Below, piece after piece: positions 1 to 6,671 of a stretch of 7,139 bases of DNA. This DNA comes from Devosia sp. (GTDB lineage: Bacteria > Pseudomonadota > Alphaproteobacteria > Rhizobiales > Devosiaceae). The translations under genes and the position numbers were made by a program. The DNA lies in assembly GCA_016793415.1 (NCBI GenBank), contig JAEUMC010000286.1, positions 1 through 7,139 on the forward strand. Direction: 5' to 3'. Numbering within the stretch: the stretch's first letter is position 1; each line of letters begins with the position of its first letter. The notes below the pieces were generated by a model. The model was not told the origin of the DNA. It worked only from the letters and a program-made list of their open reading frames with translations, and made no database searches.

Positions 1-10
1 GTGCAAAACA

Positions 11-14
11 GAGG
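11..14 (+). promoter_or_regulatory. Ribosome binding site of cbiX
   Basis: A GAGG core lies five bases before the ATG at 20, within the sequence GAGGCGAGAATG. It supports that ATG as the true start. Only 19 bases precede the gene, so no promoter or cobalamin riboswitch can be judged from this window; either would lie further upstream. Confidence 0.6.
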
Positions 15-19
15 CGAGA

Positions 20-1303
20 ATGGAAAAATCCCTGATCCTGCCGGCGGACACCGCCGTGATGCTGTGCGGCCATGGCAGCCGCAACCAGCTCGCCGTCGGT
101 GAGTTCGCGGTGCTGGCCGAGCGCCTGCGGGAGCGCCTGCCGGGCGTCCCGGTCGAATACGGCTATCTCGAATTCGCCAACCCGGTGATTCACCAAGGGC
201 TCGATAAGTTGCGGGCACGAGGAGTAAAACGCGTCCTTGCCGTCCCGGGCATGCTGTTTGCCGCCGGGCACGCCAAGAACGACATTCCTTCGGTGCTCAA
301 CACCTACGCCGCCGGCAAGGATGTCGAGATCACCTATGGCCGTGAGCTGGGGGTCGATCTCAAGATGCTGCGCGCCGCCGGCGACCGCATCCAGGAAGCG
401 ATCGATGCCTCGCCCAACGAGGTACCGCGCCACGAGACGCTGCTGGTGGTGGTCGGCCGCGGCGCCTCCGATCCCGATGCCAATTCCAACGTGGCCAAGG
501 TGATGCGTCTGCTCTGGGAAGGCATGGGGTTCGGCTGGGGCGAAGTCGCCTATTCGGGCGTCACCTTCCCGCTGGTCGCTCCGGCGCTCGATCATGCGGC
601 GAAGCTCGGCTACCGCCGCATCATCGTCTTTCCATATTTCCTGTTCACCGGGGTGCTGGTCAAACGCATCTACGATGCGGCCGACGAGGCCGCGGCGAAG
701 TACCCCGATATCGAGTTCCTCAACGCGCCGTACCTCAACGACCATCCATTGGTGGTCGACACCTTCCTCGATCGCATCCAGGAAATGCTGGTTGGCCAGA
801 ACCTGATGAACTGCGCCATGTGCAAGTATCGCGAGCAGGTGCTGGGCTTCGAGGCCGAGGTCGGCCTGAAGCAGGAGAGCCACCACCACCATGTCGAGGG
901 CATCGGCGGTGGACTGGAGAACTGCCCGTGCAAGGGCGATTGCGATTCATCGTGCCGCGATGAAGCCTTCTGCCTGAAGCATGGCCTGCCCTGGACGCCG
1001 CTGCATTCGCATGACCACGGGCATGGTCACGACCACGCGCACCCGCACACCCATCCACATACGCACGCCCCGGCACGGCACGCGCTGGTCGCCAATCCGG
1101 CCTTCCCGGTGATCCGGCTGGGCGGCAGCCACGACCATGGCTACCCCGAGGACCATGGCCATCACCACGGCGACGGCGCGCACCACCACCACGACCATGC
1201 CGATCACCATCATCACCCCTATCCGCACGCCGACCATCCGCTTGGGCCGGTGACGCTGCCCAAGATCCCTGGCCGCCTCGCCCGCGAGGACAAGGAGAGC
1301 TGA
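20..1303 (+). CDS. cbiX: CbiX-type sirohydrochlorin cobaltochelatase, long form with Cys clusters and His-rich tail
   Basis: Predicted cytoplasmic chelatase inserting Co2+ into sirohydrochlorin; 427 residues. Residues about 11-130 form the first chelatase half, with the expected metal/substrate histidines in LCGHGSR (His18) and GHAKNDIP (His84). Residues about 138-258 form the second half, where the equivalent motif reads VGRGASDPDANSN, with Arg instead of His; this half is probably structural. An MxCxxC motif follows (Met263, Cys265, Cys268). The long CbiX of Bacillus megaterium has such a motif tied to an Fe-S cluster. Next come four histidines (288-291), a second Cys group (302, 304, 308, 312, 318), then about 29 His between 329 and 406, probably a cobalt-binding or storage tail. 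It is over 100 residues longer than typical CbiX-L (about 300). The gene opens the coupled operon and overlaps the next gene by one base. SirB/CbiK-like or nickel chelation is a less likely alternative. Confidence 0.9.
   Translation: MEKSLILPADTAVMLCGHGSRNQLAVGEFAVLAERLRERLPGVPVEYGYLEFANPVIHQGLDKLRARGVKRVLAVPGMLFAAGHAKNDIPSVLNTYAAGKDVEITYGRELGVDLKMLRAAGDRIQEAIDASPNEVPRHETLLVVVGRGASDPDANSNVAKVMRLLWEGMGFGWGEVAYSGVTFPLVAPALDHAAKLGYRRIIVFPYFLFTGVLVKRIYDAADEAAAKYPDIEFLNAPYLNDHPLVVDTFLDRIQEMLVGQNLMNCAMCKYREQVLGFEAEVGLKQESHHHHVEGIGGGLENCPCKGDCDSSCRDEAFCLKHGLPWTPLHSHDHGHGHDHAHPHTHPHTHAPARHALVANPAFPVIRLGGSHDHGYPEDHGHHHGDGAHHHHDHADHHHHPYPHADHPLGPVTLPKIPGRLAREDKES
1004..1237 (+). other. His-rich low-complexity tail of CbiX
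   Basis: This stretch encodes residues 329-406, of which 29 of 78 are histidine by my count, mostly as HxH and HHH groups mixed with Asp, Gly, Pro and Thr. Both CAC and CAT codons are used, so it is a protein-level feature rather than a simple DNA repeat. Such tails on CbiX and on HypB/CobW-type proteins bind divalent metals; here cobalt storage or delivery to the chelatase is inferred. Confidence 0.75.
1292..1297 (+). promoter_or_regulatory. Ribosome binding site of the gene starting at 1303
   Basis: AAGGAG lies five bases before the ATG at 1303, inside the last codons of cbiX. It is the strongest Shine-Dalgarno match in the window. It supports both the chosen start and real translation of the uncharacterised second gene. 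Confidence 0.65.
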
Positions 1304-2202
1304 TGCCGCTGTTTGATCGCTACATCGCGGTCGATTGGTCGGCGGCCAACAGCCCCAGGCGCGGCAAGGATTCGATCTGGATCGGCGAATGCGGCCCCGA
1401 CGGCCGCGTCCCGAGCCAGAACCCACCGACCCGCCATGCCGCCATGGAAGCGATCGTCGGCCGCCTGCTGAGCGCGCGCCAGCGCGGCGAGCGCGTCATG
1501 CTCGGTTTCGACTTCGTCTTCGGCTACCCCCGTGGTGCGGCGATTGCCATTGCGGGACAGCCGGATTGGCGCGCGCTGTGGCGCTATCTCGCCGCCAATG
1601 TCGCCGACACCCCCGACAACGGCTCCAATCGCTTCCAGCTCGCCGAGGCGATCAACCAGCGGCTGCCCGATGGCCCGCATTTCTGGGGCCACCCGCACCA
1701 GCACAGCTACGCCACGCTGCACCCCAAACGCCCGACCGCGGCCTATGCCAACATCCCCGAACGCCGCGTGGCCGAGCGCTACGTCCGCAGCGCCCAGCCG
1801 GTGTGGAAGCTGACCGGCGTCGGCTCGGTCGGCAGCCAGGCCATGCTCGGCATCGCCCGCCTCGCGACGCTGCGCGGCGACCCGCGCTTTGCCGATGACA
1901 TCGCGGTGTGGCCGTTCGAGACCGGCTTTGCCGACGACCTCGGCAAGCCCATCGTCATCACCGAAATCTATCCCTCGCTGTTCCCGGTCGGCGACGCCGA
2001 TGGCCTGCCGCGCGATCGGGCGCAGGTCGAAGTCACCACCACGCGCTTCGCCGAACTCGACCGTGCTGGTCTGCTCGCAGCGTTCCTCGGCCCGCCCGCC
2101 GGGCTCACGGCCGAGGAGCACACCATCCTCATCGCCGAAGAAGGTTGGATCGCCGGTGCCGGCCATGAGGCGCTGCTCGCGCAACTGCGAGATGCCGCAT
2201 GA
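1303..2202 (+). CDS. Uncharacterised protein with RNase H-like/DUF429-like motifs, in the cobalamin operon
   Basis: A 299-residue protein of unknown function. No signal peptide or membrane segment is visible, so it is probably cytoplasmic. An N-terminal strand carries AVDWSA (Asp11); GFDFVFGYP follows (Asp70), then a conserved-looking VWKLTGVGSVGSQ (167-179), WPFETG (203-208), EIYPSLFP (221-228) and EEGWI near the C-terminus (279-283). Spaced acidic residues at strand ends, with the 'E-YP' motif, resemble DUF429-type RNase H-fold proteins, which suggests a metal-dependent phosphoryl-transfer or nuclease fold; this is by resemblance only. I recall relatives in alphaproteobacteria named 'molybdopterin guanine dinucleotide synthesis', a label with no support visible here. 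A strong Shine-Dalgarno, the one-base overlap with cbiX and the ATGA overlap with cobH tie its expression to B12 synthesis. A local HPHQH cluster (130-134) is also present. Existence as a gene is nearly certain; function is open. Confidence 0.85.
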   Translation: MPLFDRYIAVDWSAANSPRRGKDSIWIGECGPDGRVPSQNPPTRHAAMEAIVGRLLSARQRGERVMLGFDFVFGYPRGAAIAIAGQPDWRALWRYLAANVADTPDNGSNRFQLAEAINQRLPDGPHFWGHPHQHSYATLHPKRPTAAYANIPERRVAERYVRSAQPVWKLTGVGSVGSQAMLGIARLATLRGDPRFADDIAVWPFETGFADDLGKPIVITEIYPSLFPVGDADGLPRDRAQVEVTTTRFAELDRAGLLAAFLGPPAGLTAEEHTILIAEEGWIAGAGHEALLAQLRDAA

Positions 2203-2822
2203 GCTATCTTCGCGATCCCGCCGCCATCTACGCGCAGAGCTTTGCCACCATCGAAGCCGAAGCCGATCTCTCCGAGCTGCTGCCCGAGTTGCACTCCGCT
2301 GCCATCCGCATGATCCACGCCTGCGGCATGGTCGATCTTGCAGCCGATATCGTTGGTGATCCGGCTGTCGCGACGGTCACTCGTGACGCCCTCCGTGCCG
2401 GCGCGCCGGTGCTCTGCGATTGCGAGATGGTCCGTTCGGGCATTATTCGCCGCCATTTGCCTTCGACCACCGAGCTGATCCTCACGCTCAACGATCCGCT
2501 GGTTCCGGCCCTGGCCGAATCCCTCGGCACCACCCGGTCCGCGGCGGCCGTCGAGCTCTGGCGCCCGCGCCTCGCCGGCGCCGTGGTGTTGATCGGCAAT
2601 GCTCCCACGGCGCTGTTTCACCTGATCGACCTGATCGAGGCCGGCGGTCCACGTCCGGCCGCCATCATTGCGGCGCCGGTTGGTTTCGTGGGGGCGGCCG
2701 AAAGCAAGGCCTTGCTCGCGTCCAACGCGCTTTCTATGCCATTCCTCACGGTGCGCGGGCGCCGCGGTGGTTCGGCTATCGCCAGCGCCGCCTTCAATGC
2801 CATTTCGAAAGACCTTGCATGA
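2199..2822 (+). CDS. cobH: Precorrin-8X methylmutase (CobH/CbiC)
   Basis: Moves the methyl group from C11 to C12 of precorrin-8X, giving hydrogenobyrinic acid (or cobyrinic acid if cobalt is already in the ring). The protein has 207 residues, close to the family's usual 210. The catalytic histidine is visible in RMIHACGM (His40), matching the active-site His of Pseudomonas denitrificans CobH. Further family motifs are CDCEMVRSGI (73-82), GNAPTALF (133-140), PVGFVGAAESK (160-170) and the RGRRGGS loop (186-192). It starts in an ATGA overlap with the preceding gene and ends in another with cobL. The start at 2199 fits the family N-terminus (YLRDPAAIY). The cobalt-free (CobH) and cobalt-containing (CbiC) versions cannot be separated from motifs alone. 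Confidence 0.95.
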   Translation: MSYLRDPAAIYAQSFATIEAEADLSELLPELHSAAIRMIHACGMVDLAADIVGDPAVATVTRDALRAGAPVLCDCEMVRSGIIRRHLPSTTELILTLNDPLVPALAESLGTTRSAAAVELWRPRLAGAVVLIGNAPTALFHLIDLIEAGGPRPAAIIAAPVGFVGAAESKALLASNALSMPFLTVRGRRGGSAIASAAFNAISKDLA

Positions 2823-4174
2823 CCGCCTGGCTGCACATCATCGGGGTAGGGGAGCGGGGCCCGCGGGAGCTGCCGGCCTCCTACAAGCTGCTGCTCAGCT
2901 ATGCCGATACCGTCATCGGCCCGCCGCGCTTCCTTGCCGATCTCGAGCCGGTGACCCGCCCCAACGCCACGGCCGATTTGTTCAACCCCGAATTCGTCAC
3001 CAAGCGCAGCTTCGAGGCGGTTGCCCGCGCCCTGGCCGGCGAAGAGCCCGACCACTCGCCGGCCGCCACCTATGCCGATGGCCGCACTCTGATCGAGTGG
3101 GAGCCGCCGCTCGAAAACATGATCGAGCAGGTGATGGCGCTGCGCGAGACGCCCACCGTCATCCTGGCTTCGGGTGACCCGATGTGGTTCGGCATCGGCG
3201 CGACGCTGACGCGGTATCTGTTGCCGTCCGAGTTCGTCATCCACCCGCACCCCTCGGCCTTCCAGCTCGCGGCGGCGCGCTTGCATTGGCCGCTGCAGTC
3301 GGTGGCCACCATTTCGCTGCATGGCCGAGCGGTGGAATCGCTCCACCCGCACCTGCTGCCGGGCAACCGCATCCTGGCGCTCACCGCCGATCATACCACG
3401 GTCGATCTCGCCATCGAGCTGCTGGTCGATCGCGGCTATGGCCGCAGCCTCGTCACCACGCTCGAAAACCTCGGCGGCCCCGAGGAGAAACTCACCTCCG
3501 ACGAGGCCGAGAGCTTCAACAGCCGCGAGGTCGAGGATTTCTATGTTCTGGCCATCGACTTCGTGCCCGATTTCACCGCCCCACTGCTGCCGCCGCTTCC
3601 CGGCCTGCCCGACGAAGTGTTCGTCACCGACGGGCAATTGACCAAGCGCGAGGTGCGCGCCGCGACCCTGGCGAAGCTTGCGCCGTTCCCGGGCGCGCTG
3701 CTCTGGGACGTCGGCGCCGGCTCCGGTTCCATCGCCATCGAATGGATGCGGGCCGCCCGTGATGCCAAGGCCATCGCCTTCGAGCGGGAGGGCGAGCGCT
3801 TGCAGATGATCGCCCTCAATGCCGCCGCGCTCGGCGTGCCCGGTCTCGAGATCGTCAGCGGCGAGGCCCCCGGCACGTTTGGCCGCAAGGCGCCGCCCGA
3901 CGCTATCTTCATGGGCGGCGACGTCGGCAATGACGATCTCTTCGATGCCTGCTGGAGCGTCCTGAAGCCCGGTGGCCGGCTGGTCGCCAACGCCGTTACC
4001 CTCGATGCCGAGCACGCGCTCTATTCGCGCCACCTGCAACTGGGCGGCGAACTGACCCGCATCGAGATTTCGGCGCTCGACCGGGTCGGCGGCCACCGTG
4101 CCTTCAAGCCACGCATGGCGGTGACCCAGTGGCTCGTCACCAAGGCGCTGCACGGCCTCGTGGTGACGCCATGA
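2819..4174 (+). CDS. cobL: Precorrin-6B C5,15-methyltransferase (decarboxylating), fused CbiE-CbiT type
   Basis: Methylates C5 and C15 of precorrin-6B and decarboxylates the C12 acetate, giving precorrin-8X. It has 451 residues. The N-terminal CbiE-like tetrapyrrole methylase half (1 to about 250) shows IIGVGERGP (7-15), ILASGDPMWFGIG (115-127), HPHPSAFQLAAARLHW (142-157) and SLHGR (166-170). A proline-rich linker (254-264) leads to the CbiT-like SAM-binding half: DGQLTKREVRA (271-281), the SAM glycine motif WDVGAGSGS (296-304), IFMGGDVG (363-370) and LKPGGRLVANAVT (382-394). The same frame is open back to 2420, but the ATG at 2819 begins the conserved N-terminus and sits in an ATGA overlap with cobH; a weak GAAAGA lies upstream. 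The protein is about 40 residues longer than P. denitrificans CobL (about 413), the excess apparently lying near 47-91. Confidence 0.95.
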   Translation: MTAWLHIIGVGERGPRELPASYKLLLSYADTVIGPPRFLADLEPVTRPNATADLFNPEFVTKRSFEAVARALAGEEPDHSPAATYADGRTLIEWEPPLENMIEQVMALRETPTVILASGDPMWFGIGATLTRYLLPSEFVIHPHPSAFQLAAARLHWPLQSVATISLHGRAVESLHPHLLPGNRILALTADHTTVDLAIELLVDRGYGRSLVTTLENLGGPEEKLTSDEAESFNSREVEDFYVLAIDFVPDFTAPLLPPLPGLPDEVFVTDGQLTKREVRAATLAKLAPFPGALLWDVGAGSGSIAIEWMRAARDAKAIAFEREGERLQMIALNAAALGVPGLEIVSGEAPGTFGRKAPPDAIFMGGDVGNDDLFDACWSVLKPGGRLVANAVTLDAEHALYSRHLQLGGELTRIEISALDRVGGHRAFKPRMAVTQWLVTKALHGLVVTP

Positions 4175-4896
4175 CCGGCACGCTGCACCTCGTCGGTGTC
4201 GGCCCGGGCGATCCCGAACTGCTGACCCTCAAGGCGGTACGGCTGCTCGGCGCCGTGCCGGTCATCGCCTATCCCACCACCGGTGACGACGCTGCGCTGG
4301 CGCTCGAGATCGCCGCCCCGCACCTCAACCCAGCCGCCCAGCGGCTGCCGGTGAGCATCCCGATGGCGGTGGAACGCGGACCGGCCCAGGCGGCCTATGA
4401 TGGAGCCGCGGCAGCCATCCTTGCCCACCTCGAAGCCGGCCGCGATGTCGCCTGGCTCTGCGAGGGCGATCCGCTGTTCTACGGCTCGGCCATGTACCTG
4501 GTGGCGCGGGTCGGCCCGCGCGCCCCCGTCGAAATCGTCCCGGGCATTACCTCGCTGACCGCCGCTGCGGCGGTGGCCGGCCGCCCGCTCGCTGCCCGCA
4601 ACGAAATGCTCAAAGTGCTCCCCGCTCCCCTCGACGACGCGACGCTCCGCGCCGAGCTCGCCGCCACGCCGGTCGCTGCCATCATCAAGGTCGGCCGCCA
4701 CTTCGATCGCATCCGCAATCTGCTCGCCGAGACCGGCCATGCCGATGGCGCAGTGGTGGTCGAGCATGCCACCACGTCGCGTCAGCGCATCACCCGGCTC
4801 GCCGATTTCGCACATGACGAGCGGCCGTATTTTTCCACCATCCTCTGCTACCGCGGCGCGGAAGCCTGGGGCGAGACCGCCGGAGCCGGCGCATGA
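4171..4896 (+). CDS. cobI: Precorrin-2 C20-methyltransferase (CobI/CbiL)
   Basis: Transfers a methyl group from S-adenosylmethionine to C20 of precorrin-2, making precorrin-3A, the first step committed to the corrin ring. It has 241 residues, usual for the family. It is a tetrapyrrole methylase with LVGVGPGDPELLTLKA (7-22), CEGDPLFYGS (97-106), EIVPGITSLTAAAA (121-134) and a C-terminal VVVEHATTSRQRI (195-207). The frame extends upstream to an ATG at 4129, but the conserved start (TLHLVGVGPGD) and the ATGA overlap with cobL point to 4171. A modest GGTGA lies four bases before it. Whether it prefers metal-free precorrin-2 (CobI) or cobalt-precorrin-2 (CbiL) is not visible; the CbiX upstream makes the question real. 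Confidence 0.93.
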   Translation: MTGTLHLVGVGPGDPELLTLKAVRLLGAVPVIAYPTTGDDAALALEIAAPHLNPAAQRLPVSIPMAVERGPAQAAYDGAAAAILAHLEAGRDVAWLCEGDPLFYGSAMYLVARVGPRAPVEIVPGITSLTAAAAVAGRPLAARNEMLKVLPAPLDDATLRAELAATPVAAIIKVGRHFDRIRNLLAETGHADGAVVVEHATTSRQRITRLADFAHDERPYFSTILCYRGAEAWGETAGAGA

Positions 4897-6671
4897 CCAC
4901 GCCTGCCGTCATCATCTTCGCCGACACCGGCCTCGATACCGCCACTCGTATCGCCGAGGCGACCGGTGGCGAGATCTACAGCTGCGGCCAGGGCGGCGCC
5001 GATGCGCTGAAGTTGCTGCCGCGGCTGTTCTCCGAGGGGCGGCCGATCATCGGCGTCTGCGCCGCCGGCATCCTGATCCGGCTGCTCGCCTCGAGCCTCG
5101 AGAACAAGCAGAAGGAGCCGCCGGTGCTGGCCGTGTCGCTTGGCGGCGCCAGCATCGTGCCGCTGCTGGGCGGCCATCGCGGCGCCAACCGGCTGGCGCG
5201 CGAGCTGGCCGACGAGCTGGGCGGCCATCCGGCCATCACCACGGCATCCGACAGCAAGTTCCTCCATAGCCTCGACGAGCCGCCCCCGGGTTGGGTGCTC
5301 GGCACCCCGCAGGACGCCAAACCCGCCATGATGGCGCTGCTGCTCGGCGCCAAGCTGCAGGTCGAGGGCGAGGCGCCGTTCCTCGCCGAGGCCGGCTACC
5401 CGGTCTCCTCGATGGGCGCGGTCAAGGTGCTGGTCTCCGAGCAGAAGCTCAGGATCGAGCGCGGCATCGTCTATCACCCGAAAACCCTGGTGGCTGGTGT
5501 CGGTTGCGAGCGTGGCGCCGACGCCGAGGAGGTGATCGGCCTCATCGATTTCGCCCTGCGCCAGCAGAACCTCGCCCCCCAGAGCCTTGCCGCGATCGCC
5601 TCGATCGACATCAAGGCGGATGAGCCGGCGCTGCTCGAGGCCGCGCGCCACTTCAAGGTGCCGCTCCGGCTGTTCTCATCCGCCGAGCTGCTGCAGGAAC
5701 GCTACCGCCTCAAGTCGCCGTCCGACTATGTCGAGGAAACCGTCGGTACCCCCAGTGTCGCCGAAGCCGCGGCGCTGAAGGCCGGGCCGCTGGTGGTCGA
5801 GAAGCTGAAATCCGATCGTGCCACCTGCGCCATCGGCAAGGCGCCGCGCCCGATCGACCCCGAAACCTTCGGCCGCCGCCCCGGCGTGCTGCATCTCGTC
5901 GGCATCGGGCCCGGCGAAGCGATCTCGCGCACGGCGGCTGCGGTCAACGCGCTCGAACAGAGCACCGACTGGGTCGGCTACGAGCTCTATCTCGATCTCG
6001 TCGCCGACCTGCGTCGCGGCCAGGTCGAGCATCGCTACGGTCTCGGCGAGGAAGAAAGCCGTGTCCGCCACGCACTGGAGCTGGCTGCCGAGGGCAAGGT
6101 GGTGTCGCTGGTCTGCTCGGGCGATGCGCAGATCTACGCCATGGCAGCGCTCGCCTATGAGCTGCTCGATGCCACCGGTCCGCGCGCCGTTTCCGATGTG
6201 GCGCGGCGCGTCAATCTCGAGACCCACCCCGGCGTTTCCGCCTTCCAGGCGGCCTCCGCCGCGGCCGGCGCGCTGATCGGCCACGACTTCTGCTGCATCT
6301 CGCTCTCGGACCTCCTGACCCCGCGCGAAGATATCCTGAAACGGCTCGACGGTGCGGCTCGCGCCGACTTCGTCACTGCGCTCTACAATCCGCGCTCGCA
6401 GCGCCGCACCGACCTGATCGAGGAAACCAAGCGCATCTTCCTCGAGCATCGGCCGCCCTCGACCCCGGTGATCATCGGCTCCAATCTCGGTCGTCCCACC
6501 GAGAAAGTCCGGGTTACCAGACTGGCTGATTTCGATCCGACCGAGATCGACATGCTGACCATCGTGATGATCGGCTCCAGCACCTCCCGCAGCTTCCAGC
6601 GCGGCGTCGGCACCGTCGCCTATACGCCCCGCGGCTACGCGGCCAAATCCGCCGAGACCACCAGCAAATGA
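4893..6671 (+). CDS. cobJ: CbiG-CobJ fusion: CbiG-like protein plus precorrin-3B C17-methyltransferase
   Basis: A 592-residue two-part protein. Residues 1 to about 316 are a full CbiG-like part. Its N-terminal domain has [12 protein letters not shown] (52-63), [19 protein letters not shown] (81-99) and ITTASD (115-120). A middle segment follows, then a CobE/CbiG C-terminal domain from [10 protein letters not shown] (200-209) through [13 protein letters not shown] (235-247) to CAIGKAPR (312-319). CbiG opens the lactone of cobalt-precorrin-5A and releases acetaldehyde in the anaerobic route. Residues about 329-592 are CobJ/CbiH, which methylates C17 and contracts the ring: [10 protein letters not shown] (333-342), [12 protein letters not shown] (407-418), [15 protein letters not shown] (445-459), [10 protein letters not shown] (496-505), [15 protein letters not shown] (525-539). 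An ATGA overlap links it to each neighbour, with GGAG seven bases before the start. CbiG-CobJ fusions occur in other proteobacteria. The CobJ assignment is firm; CbiG activity is inferred. Confidence 0.93.
   Translation: MTTPAVIIFADTGLDTATRIAEATGGEIYSCGQGGADALKLLPRLFSEGRPIIGVCAAGILIRLLASSLENKQKEPPVLAVSLGGASIVPLLGGHRGANRLARELADELGGHPAITTASDSKFLHSLDEPPPGWVLGTPQDAKPAMMALLLGAKLQVEGEAPFLAEAGYPVSSMGAVKVLVSEQKLRIERGIVYHPKTLVAGVGCERGADAEEVIGLIDFALRQQNLAPQSLAAIASIDIKADEPALLEAARHFKVPLRLFSSAELLQERYRLKSPSDYVEETVGTPSVAEAAALKAGPLVVEKLKSDRATCAIGKAPRPIDPETFGRRPGVLHLVGIGPGEAISRTAAAVNALEQSTDWVGYELYLDLVADLRRGQVEHRYGLGEEESRVRHALELAAEGKVVSLVCSGDAQIYAMAALAYELLDATGPRAVSDVARRVNLETHPGVSAFQAASAAAGALIGHDFCCISLSDLLTPREDILKRLDGAARADFVTALYNPRSQRRTDLIEETKRIFLEHRPPSTPVIIGSNLGRPTEKVRVTRLADFDPTEIDMLTIVMIGSSTSRSFQRGVGTVAYTPRGYAAKSAETTSK

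Noticed and set aside
1..19. Possible cobalamin riboswitch or promoter upstream of cbiX
   Set aside because: Only 19 bases are available, and they show just a ribosome binding site. Nothing can be said about a riboswitch.
1004..1237. CAC/CAT-rich stretch as a DNA repeat or CRISPR-like array
   Set aside because: There are no regular repeat units or spacers. The signal comes from histidine codons in a single open frame.
1219..2184. A 321-codon open frame on the - strand opposite the uncharacterised gene
   Set aside because: Its content is low-complexity with no recognised motif. The + strand frame has a strong Shine-Dalgarno, overlapping neighbours and family-like motifs, so the - strand frame is a shadow.
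2420..2818. Upstream extension of cobL to the ATG at 2420
   Set aside because: The extra 133 residues overlap cobH out of frame and are Arg/Pro-rich without motifs. The conserved CobL N-terminus begins at the ATG at 2819.
2618..4153. A 511-codon open frame on the - strand across cobH and cobL
   Set aside because: It lies opposite well-conserved cobH/cobL sequence. Its predicted protein is low-complexity, rich in Gly, Arg, Asp and Glu with no recognisable domain, as expected for a reverse-strand shadow in G+C-rich DNA.
4129..4170. Upstream start of cobI at 4129
   Set aside because: It would add 14 residues unlike any family N-terminus and overlap cobL further. The ATG at 4171 fits both the motif and the ATGA pattern.
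4893..6671. CbiG-CobJ fusion as an artefact of a missed stop or sequencing error
   Set aside because: The frame is continuous through a plausible linker (about 317-328), both halves carry intact motifs, and such fusions are known in other proteobacteria.
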